From Anaerolineaceae bacterium (GTDB lineage Bacteria; Chloroflexota; Anaerolineae; Anaerolineales; Anaerolineaceae): a DNA stretch of 29,363 nucleotides. The position numbers and the translations under genes are program-made. The notes below the pieces were generated by a model that saw only the letters and a list, made by a program, of their open reading frames with translations, was not told where the DNA came from and did no database searches. This document shows, in pieces, positions 24,484 through 29,363 of the stretch (the first letter of the stretch is position 1; each line of letters starts with the position of its first letter). Location of the stretch: contig JAQTMA010000004.1 of NCBI GenBank assembly GCA_028714615.1, forward strand, positions 11,173 through 40,535, read 5' to 3'.

Positions 24484-25806
24484 CTATCCGAACAGGCGTG
24501 GCAAGCCACGTCCGCCCGATTTTTGCAATGTCTTGAACATCTTTTGTGCTTCGCGGAATTGTTTCATCACGCGGTTTACCACCTGGACTTCCGTACCGGA
24601 ACCGTTGGCGATGCGCCTGCGCCGGCTGGCATTCAGGATATCGGGTTTGCGGCGCTCTTCAATCGTCATCGAGTTGATGATAGCTTCGGTCGTTCTCAAC
24701 TGTTTTTCTGCTTCCTTGGGATCCACCTTCCGAGCCGCTTGACCCAGATTACCAGGAAGCATTTCGAGGATCTGGCTGAGAGGGCCCATTTTTCGCACCT
24801 GACGCAATTGATCGGCAAAATCTTCCAGGCTGAACTGGCCAGACATCATCCTGGCTGCCTGATCTCTAGCGGTTTTCTCGTCGAAGGCTGATTCCGCCTT
24901 TTCAATCAGGCCAATCATGTCGCCCATCCCCAGGATACGTGAGGAGAGCCGAGAGGGGTTGTAGGCTTCCAATGCATCCAGGCCTTCACCAACACCCAGG
25001 TATTTGATCGGCACCCCGGTCACACTGCGGATCGAGATAGCAGCTCCACCGCGCGCATCACCGTCCATCTTCGTCATGATCAGCCCGGTTAGCGAGACCG
25101 TGTCGCGGAAGCCTTCAGCGACGTGCAGCGCTTCCTGCCCAATCATGGCATCCACAACCAGGAGCGTCTCCGCTGTCGGCACGCGTTGGGTGATGGAGCG
25201 CAGCTCTTCCATCAGTTCATTATCCAATTGCGAGCGTCCGGCGGTATCTAGGATCAACACGCTCATACCGCCTTTTTGGGCGCTGTCATATGCGCGAGCT
25301 GCCAGCTCAGGCGGTTTAATTCCCACTTCTGAAAATACCGGGACGCCGACTTTTTCACCCAGGGTTAGCAATTGCTTAACAGCCGCCGGGCGGTACGGAT
25401 CGGCTGCGACTAACATCACCCGTTCTCCCTGCGACCGGAGCACTTTGGCAAGCTTAGCAGCAGCGGTCGTCTTCCCAGAGCCCTGAAGCCCGACCAGCAT
25501 CATGACCCGCGGCCGGGGACCTGCCAGGTTTAGGCGAGAAGGTTCGCCCAACGTATTCATCAGTTCTTCGTTGACGATCTTGATGACCTGTTGGGCAGGG
25601 TTGAGCGCTTGGGAGACTTCAACACCGATCGACCGTTCGCGAACCCGGTTGACGAAGTCTTTCACAACCGAGTAATTGACGTCTGCCTCCAGCAAGGCCA
25701 GGCGCACCTCGCGCATGGCAACGTCAACATCCGCCGCGGACAGTTTCCCGCGGCGGCGCAACTGCTGAAATACATTATTGAGTCGATCGGTTAAAGTCTC
25801 AAACAC
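24484..25806 (-). CDS. ffh: Signal recognition particle protein Ffh
   Basis: The product is 440 residues, typical length. The N domain starts MFETLTDRLNNVFQQLRRRGKLSAADVDVAMREVR. The G domain has GLQGSGKTT (residues 106-114), DPYRPAAVKQL, DTAGRSQLDNELMEEL and TKMDGDARGGAAIS. The methionine-rich M domain, from about residue 300, has QILEMLPG and the RNA-binding RRRRIANGSGTEVQVVNRVMKQF. Ffh binds signal sequences and SRP RNA and brings nascent membrane proteins to FtsY. It heads the minus-strand unit and is divergent from degV. No SRP RNA gene was seen nearby. Confidence 0.97.
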   Translation of the reverse strand: MFETLTDRLNNVFQQLRRRGKLSAADVDVAMREVRLALLEADVNYSVVKDFVNRVRERSIGVEVSQALNPAQQVIKIVNEELMNTLGEPSRLNLAGPRPRVMMLVGLQGSGKTTAAAKLAKVLRSQGERVMLVAADPYRPAAVKQLLTLGEKVGVPVFSEVGIKPPELAARAYDSAQKGGMSVLILDTAGRSQLDNELMEELRSITQRVPTAETLLVVDAMIGQEALHVAEGFRDTVSLTGLIMTKMDGDARGGAAISIRSVTGVPIKYLGVGEGLDALEAYNPSRLSSRILGMGDMIGLIEKAESAFDEKTARDQAARMMSGQFSLEDFADQLRQVRKMGPLSQILEMLPGNLGQAARKVDPKEAEKQLRTTEAIINSMTIEERRKPDILNASRRRRIANGSGTEVQVVNRVMKQFREAQKMFKTLQKSGGRGLPRLFG

Positions 25807-25991
25807 TTCAAATATATACCTAAGCTGGTCAACTGGTTAACGGGTGGATTTTAGTCGGTAAACAAGGAAAGGTCAAGGGCAAAGCGAGAAACGCCGACGT
25901 ATCTGCGAGGTAATCTTCGGGTTATAATAGCCTGTACTGGCTTGGTTAATATTCCCGGTACTTATCCGATCAAACAATCCAGGAGATAATT
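25807..25991. promoter_or_regulatory. Divergent intergenic region between ffh and degV
   Basis: This 185-bp gap must hold promoters for both directions. On the plus strand TATAAT at 25923-25928 lies about 64 bp before the degV ATG without a clear -35 box. Near ffh is GGTCAACTGGTTAAC (25827-25841), two GTYAAC-like half-sites two bases apart, with unknown significance. AT-rich TATATA at about 25812-25817 is very close to the ffh start. No gene is seen. Confidence 0.45.
25923..25928 (+). promoter_or_regulatory. Candidate -10 box for degV
   Basis: A perfect TATAAT sits 63 bases before the degV ATG. There is neither an extended TGn element nor a convincing -35 hexamer. The implied leader, about 55 bases, ends with AGGAG about seven bases before the start codon. 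Confidence 0.45.
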
Positions 25992-26840
25992 ATGCGCAAG
26001 GTTGCAATCGTTATTGACAGCACCGCCAACCTTCCCAAAGATGTGCTATCCCAATACAAGATTACTACCTTACCCCAGACTCTGGTTTGGGGGCAACAAA
26101 TCTATCGTGATGGGGTCGACATCACCCCGGATGAATTCTATGCCCGGTTAGTATCTTCTACGGTGATCCCAACGACGTCGCAGGTGACTCCAGCAGAGTT
26201 CAGCCAGGCATTCAGCCAATTACTCGGTCAGGATTACGATGTATTGGCTATCCTGGTGTCCGAAAAGCTATCTGGGACGATGGCTTCTGCAATTCAAGCG
26301 AAGGAAAACCTCAAAAGTGATCGCATCCAGCTTATCGATTCCAATACCACCTCAATGGCGCAAGGCCTCGAGGCATTAGAAACCGCCCGAGCCGCAGCGG
26401 ATGGGGCTAGCTTGAGTGAATGTGTTGCACTGGCAGAAACACTTCGTAACCACACCGGTGTACTTTTCGTGGTAGATACGTTAAAATTCCTCCATCTGGG
26501 TGGGCGCATTGGCGGAGGAGCACGATTTTTGGGGACTGCCCTCAACCTGAAACCAGTGCTGGAGTTGGTTAACGGACGCATCGAAGCGATCCAGCGGGTA
26601 GTCTCAAAGCGCAAAGCCATCGACCGTATCCTGGACCTGGTTGAGCTCCGCATAGCCGGACGTACTCCCTTACACATCGCTACACTACATGCTCGCGCTC
26701 CTGAGGAAGCTGAAGCACTTTTAGATCGCGCCAAAGAACGGTTCCACCCGGTCGAGGGGTTTGTCACTGAGCTCAGCCCGGTGGTGGGTGTTCACGTAGG
26801 ACCAGGGACCCTGGGATTAGCCTTTCTGGCGGGCAGGTGA
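25992..26840 (+). CDS. degV: DegV-family fatty-acid-binding protein
   Basis: The product is 282 residues, the usual length. The N domain has VAIVIDSTANLPKDVL. The loop IPTTSQVTPAEF (residues 59-70) and VSEKLSGTMASA (89-100) form the lipid-carboxylate site of DegV/FakB proteins. LHLGGRIGGGARFLGTALNLKPVLEL follows in the C-terminal lobe. FakB proteins present a bound fatty acid to the kinase FakA for phosphorylation and phospholipid synthesis. No FakA gene is in the window, so the kinase partner is unproven. The ATG has AGGAG seven bases upstream. A 66-bp gap separates it from the DUF1015 gene. Confidence 0.93.
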   Translation: MRKVAIVIDSTANLPKDVLSQYKITTLPQTLVWGQQIYRDGVDITPDEFYARLVSSTVIPTTSQVTPAEFSQAFSQLLGQDYDVLAILVSEKLSGTMASAIQAKENLKSDRIQLIDSNTTSMAQGLEALETARAAADGASLSECVALAETLRNHTGVLFVVDTLKFLHLGGRIGGGARFLGTALNLKPVLELVNGRIEAIQRVVSKRKAIDRILDLVELRIAGRTPLHIATLHARAPEEAEALLDRAKERFHPVEGFVTELSPVVGVHVGPGTLGLAFLAGR

Positions 26841-26906
26841 GCCTGATAGGGTACACTTCAACAATAATCCAGAACATCTACCATTCTTTTTACGAGGATT
26901 TCATTT

Positions 26907-28226
26907 ATGAAACCAATTGAGTCGATTGGAATACAGGCGCCAACCACCTACCTACCACGCCGCGGAATCGAATTAACCCGCTGGGCAGTCATCGCCTGCG
27001 ACCAATTCACTTCCGAACCAGAGTATTGGGCAGAGGTGGAAAAAGTGGTGGGAACGGCTCCATCGACTTTCAACCTGGTGCTCCCGGAGGTCTTTATCGG
27101 CAAACCAGAAGAACAATTCCGGCTCAAAACGATCCAGGAAAATATGCGCCGGTATCTGGCTGAAGACGTGCTGGAGGCGCATGATGGTTTTATCTACGTG
27201 GAAAGGCAAACAGCCCCGGGGAAAATCCGCAAGGGATTGGTGCTGGCCCTCGATCTGGAATGCTACGATTACACCAAAGGGTCAAGCAGCCTGGTCCGTG
27301 CAACGGAAGGGACGATCCTCGATCGTCTGCCGCCACGCATCAAGATCCGTGAAGCAGCCGATCTCGAACTTCCTCACATCATCGTACTGATTGATGACCC
27401 ACAGGGAACCGTCATCGAGCCCCTGGCGGGTGTGAAAGACCGGCTGACACGCTTATACGATTTCGATTTGATGTTGGGCAGCGGTCACCTGGCTGGCTAC
27501 CAGGTAGACGATGGGGTTATCGAACAGCAGATAATCCACAGTCTTGAGCGGCTCGCCGATCCCCAGGCTTTCCACCGAAAATACCAGGTTGGCCCGGAGC
27601 AACCGGTACTGCTCTTTGCGATGGGGGATGGGAACCACTCGCTGGCAACGGCAAAAGCGATCTGGGAAAAGATCAAGAGGCAGGTCGGCATGGACCACCC
27701 TGCTCGATATGCCCTCGTCGAGATTGAGAATGTCCACGATGAGGCTATTGATTTCGAACCCATCCATCGAGTGTTATTCCAAATATCTCGAGACCCACTA
27801 CAGGCGGTCAGCGACTTCTTCTCCGGGCAAACGCATTATCACACCTGTCATGACCAGAAAGAAATGGTTGCCCAGGTCAACGCAGGTGGTTCCGCCCAAC
27901 GGGTTGGCGTCATTCGTCTTGGAGAATGTGGCGTTGTAGAGATACGCAATCCAATTTCGAACCTGGCAGTCGGTAGCTTACAAAATTGGCTCGACACATT
28001 CCTCAAAGCAGGCGGCGCAGAAACGGTCGACTACGTCCACGGGGAAGAAGTGCTCTCCCGCCTGGGATGCCAACCTGGAAATATGGGCTTTTATTTGCCG
28101 GCCATGCACAAAAGCGATCTGTTCAAAACAGTCATTTTGGATGGGGCTCTACCCCGGAAAACATTCTCGATGGGCGAAGCGCGTGAAAAGCGCTTTTATA
28201 TGGAAGCTCGCAAACTAACGGATTGA
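26907..28226 (+). CDS. DUF1015 family protein
   Basis: The product is 439 residues and belongs to DUF1015, a conserved soluble family without a proven activity. Features seen are WAVIACDQFTSEPEYW near residue 26, ALDLECYDYTKGSSSLVRATEGTI in the first third, and LFAMGDGNHSLATAKAIWEK near residue 236; the latter corresponds to the DGHHR motif of other members, with Asn-His-Ser instead. YVHGEEVL and GFYLPAMHKSDLFKTVILDGALPRKTFSMGEA close the protein. No signal peptide or membrane helix is evident. GAGGA lies about 10 bases before the ATG. Some relatives occur beside serine-biosynthesis genes, but none is present here. The stop overlaps a TTG codon of the next frame. Confidence 0.9.
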   Translation: MKPIESIGIQAPTTYLPRRGIELTRWAVIACDQFTSEPEYWAEVEKVVGTAPSTFNLVLPEVFIGKPEEQFRLKTIQENMRRYLAEDVLEAHDGFIYVERQTAPGKIRKGLVLALDLECYDYTKGSSSLVRATEGTILDRLPPRIKIREAADLELPHIIVLIDDPQGTVIEPLAGVKDRLTRLYDFDLMLGSGHLAGYQVDDGVIEQQIIHSLERLADPQAFHRKYQVGPEQPVLLFAMGDGNHSLATAKAIWEKIKRQVGMDHPARYALVEIENVHDEAIDFEPIHRVLFQISRDPLQAVSDFFSGQTHYHTCHDQKEMVAQVNAGGSAQRVGVIRLGECGVVEIRNPISNLAVGSLQNWLDTFLKAGGAETVDYVHGEEVLSRLGCQPGNMGFYLPAMHKSDLFKTVILDGALPRKTFSMGEAREKRFYMEARKLTD

Positions 28227-28228
28227 TT

Positions 28229-28588
28229 ATGACGCCGTTCGAACCTTCCGGAAACCCCGGTTTGCCAGCGCCTGAAGTCCGCATGACAGAATTACGGATC
28301 GAACCCTGGCCCGATGGGAATCGCATCCGCGTCCACCTCAACTTGACCCCCTTCGAGACTCGTCCCAGCGTCGAACTAACGGTATTTGACCCCGGCGGTG
28401 AGGAAGTGGCCAACGCGATAATCCTAGAAACAATGCTTCCGCGGATTGTTGTAACGCTGCATCTCCGCCCCGCAGAGTCAGGCATGGAATACCGGCTACA
28501 AGCCAGCTTGTTCTATGAAGATTTAGGCGTCATCCAGCGGCTGGAGCAGTCCTTCAGCCTTCCCTCACCAGAGTACCATCTGAGCTGA
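28229..28588 (+). CDS. Hypothetical small beta-rich protein
   Basis: The product is 119 residues from ATG 28229 and I do not recognise a named family. Alternating hydrophobic strands (ELRIEPWPDGNRIRVHLNLTPFE, SVELTVFDPGGEEVANAIILET, RIVVTLHLRP, YRLQASLFYED) suggest a single immunoglobulin-like sandwich. There is no signal peptide, membrane helix or cysteine. A TTG at 28223 overlapping the DUF1015 stop is an alternative start adding two residues; GGA seven bases before ATG favours the latter. It is followed nine bases later by the M23 lipoprotein gene, so all three genes probably share a transcript. Confidence 0.75.
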   Translation: MTPFEPSGNPGLPAPEVRMTELRIEPWPDGNRIRVHLNLTPFETRPSVELTVFDPGGEEVANAIILETMLPRIVVTLHLRPAESGMEYRLQASLFYEDLGVIQRLEQSFSLPSPEYHLS

Positions 28589-28597
28589 AACCGAGCT

Positions 28598-29363
28598 ATG
28601 AAACCAGCGACCATCGGCGCTTTCCTCCTTAACCTGCTGCTGGTAGCCGGTTGTTCGTCCCCTGTAGTGGCGCCCCTCCTCACTCCCACGCTCCTCCCCA
28701 GCAAAACATCCACCCGGGCAACCTCCCCGACTTATACAGGAATTCCAGCATCCACATTATTACCGCCCTCCATGACGCCTTCACAGGCAAGTTCGGTAAG
28801 CTTGTCCTCACCCCTGCAAGGTATTGCATTGGCAGAGTTGCCGGAAATCGTGACCAATCCCTTCCAATTTCCAAGGCCGGGGCAAGATAGTGGTCATCAT
28901 GGCACAGACTTTGCATTCTATTCCCATGGATCCTTCATGTCGATCTTGGGGATGCCAGTTCAAGCGGTATTGCCCGGGCAAGTCGCATTGGTGGTTTCAG
29001 ACCGGCCACCCTACGGGAACGCTCTTCTGATCGAAACGCCCATCGAAGTGTTACCCAATGGAGTTCAACGCGCTATCCTTCAAATGGAACCCACACCGGC
29101 CCCAACCACGATCCCTTCCCTGACCTGCCCGACGGTTCAGACCACGCCAACCTGGGATGCTGGGCGGCAGTCAGTCTATTTGCTATATGCTCACCTGGCG
29201 GCCACACCGAAATTTCAGATGGGTGATGATGTGGAAGGCGGTGAGGTGATCGACCAGGTCGGAAACAGTGGGGTTTCGAGCAATCCGCATCTACATCTCG
29301 AAGTCCGGATTGGACCTGCTGGAGCGAGATTCACGGGCATGTCACATTACAACAACCGCGCCA
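28598..29363 (+). CDS. M23-family metallopeptidase lipoprotein, 3' partial
   Basis: The frame is open from ATG 28598 to the right edge (255 codons); the C terminus is missing. A lipoprotein signal ends in LLVAGC, with Cys19 as the lipidated residue. Residues 20-75 are a Ser/Thr/Pro-rich linker. The M23 (LytM) domain has HHGTDFAFY with zinc ligands His100 and Asp104, YAHL with His199, and HLHLEVR with His231 and His233, so the active site is complete. About 45 residues (147-191), rich in Pro and Thr, are inserted between two core strands (LLIET and VYLLYAHL). Family members cut peptidoglycan cross-bridges or act as division regulators. Cell-wall cleavage outside the membrane is inferred. Confidence 0.9.
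   Translation, partial: MKPATIGAFLLNLLLVAGCSSPVVAPLLTPTLLPSKTSTRATSPTYTGIPASTLLPPSMTPSQASSVSLSSPLQGIALAELPEIVTNPFQFPRPGQDSGHHGTDFAFYSHGSFMSILGMPVQAVLPGQVALVVSDRPPYGNALLIETPIEVLPNGVQRAILQMEPTPAPTTIPSLTCPTVQTTPTWDAGRQSVYLLYAHLAATPKFQMGDDVEGGEVIDQVGNSGVSSNPHLHLEVRIGPAGARFTGMSHYNNRA

Noticed and set aside
1..29363. Mobile elements, CRISPR arrays, tRNA or rRNA genes.
   Set aside because: No transposase or integrase motifs, no regularly spaced repeats and no tRNA-like cloverleaf were noticed on either strand; this was a reading by eye, not a covariance-model search.

Overview
The window looks like chromosomal DNA of a Chloroflexota bacterium, most likely of the Anaerolineae type. No marker gene here fixes the taxon. 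The assignment rests on a giant Chlor_Arch_YYY/DUF2298 membrane protein, isopentenyl phosphate kinase beside mevalonate kinase (the alternative mevalonate route known from Roseiflexus), a topoisomerase I with an N-terminal DUF5679-type zinc ribbon, and a DUF1015 protein of the DGNHS type. The window is gene-dense. No rRNA, tRNA, CRISPR array, insertion sequence or prophage gene was seen.

Layout. (1) Positions 12741 down to 1, minus strand, are one tightly packed unit: tlyA, lepA, an LPG-synthase-like flippase, a GT4 glycosyltransferase, a SAM methyltransferase, a GT39-like membrane glycosyltransferase, and a protein of more than 1600 residues joining a GT-C-like half to a YYY-domain half. The last gene runs off the left edge. 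(2) Positions 12917 to 17329, plus strand, are transcribed divergently from unit 1: a UbiA-family prenyltransferase resembling decaprenyl-phosphate phosphoribosyltransferase, mevalonate kinase, isopentenyl phosphate kinase, a dGTPase-like HD hydrolase and greA, closed by a hairpin terminator at about 17353-17380. (3) Positions 18434-17397, minus strand, hold an unrecognised two-helix membrane protein with its own near-consensus promoter, convergent with greA. (4) Positions 25806 down to 18554, minus strand, hold ffh, rpsP, khpA, rimM, dprA, manC (GDP-mannose synthesis) and topA. (5) Positions 25992 to 29363, plus strand and divergent from ffh, hold degV, a DUF1015 gene, a small Ig-like hypothetical and an M23 peptidase lipoprotein cut by the right edge.

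How the genes may work together. Units 1 and 2 share a 175-bp divergent promoter region. Unit 2 carries isoprenoid-precursor kinases and a polyprenyl-phosphate-using enzyme. Unit 1 carries GT-C-type enzymes, whose families usually use polyprenyl-phosphate sugars, plus a cytoplasmic GT4 enzyme and a flippase-like protein. manC in unit 4 could supply GDP-mannose. Together they suggest a lipid-linked cell-surface glycosylation pathway, but this is inference from context; no substrate can be read from the sequence. Units 1 and 4 also carry translation and DNA-maintenance genes (lepA, tlyA, ffh, rpsP, rimM, dprA, topA).
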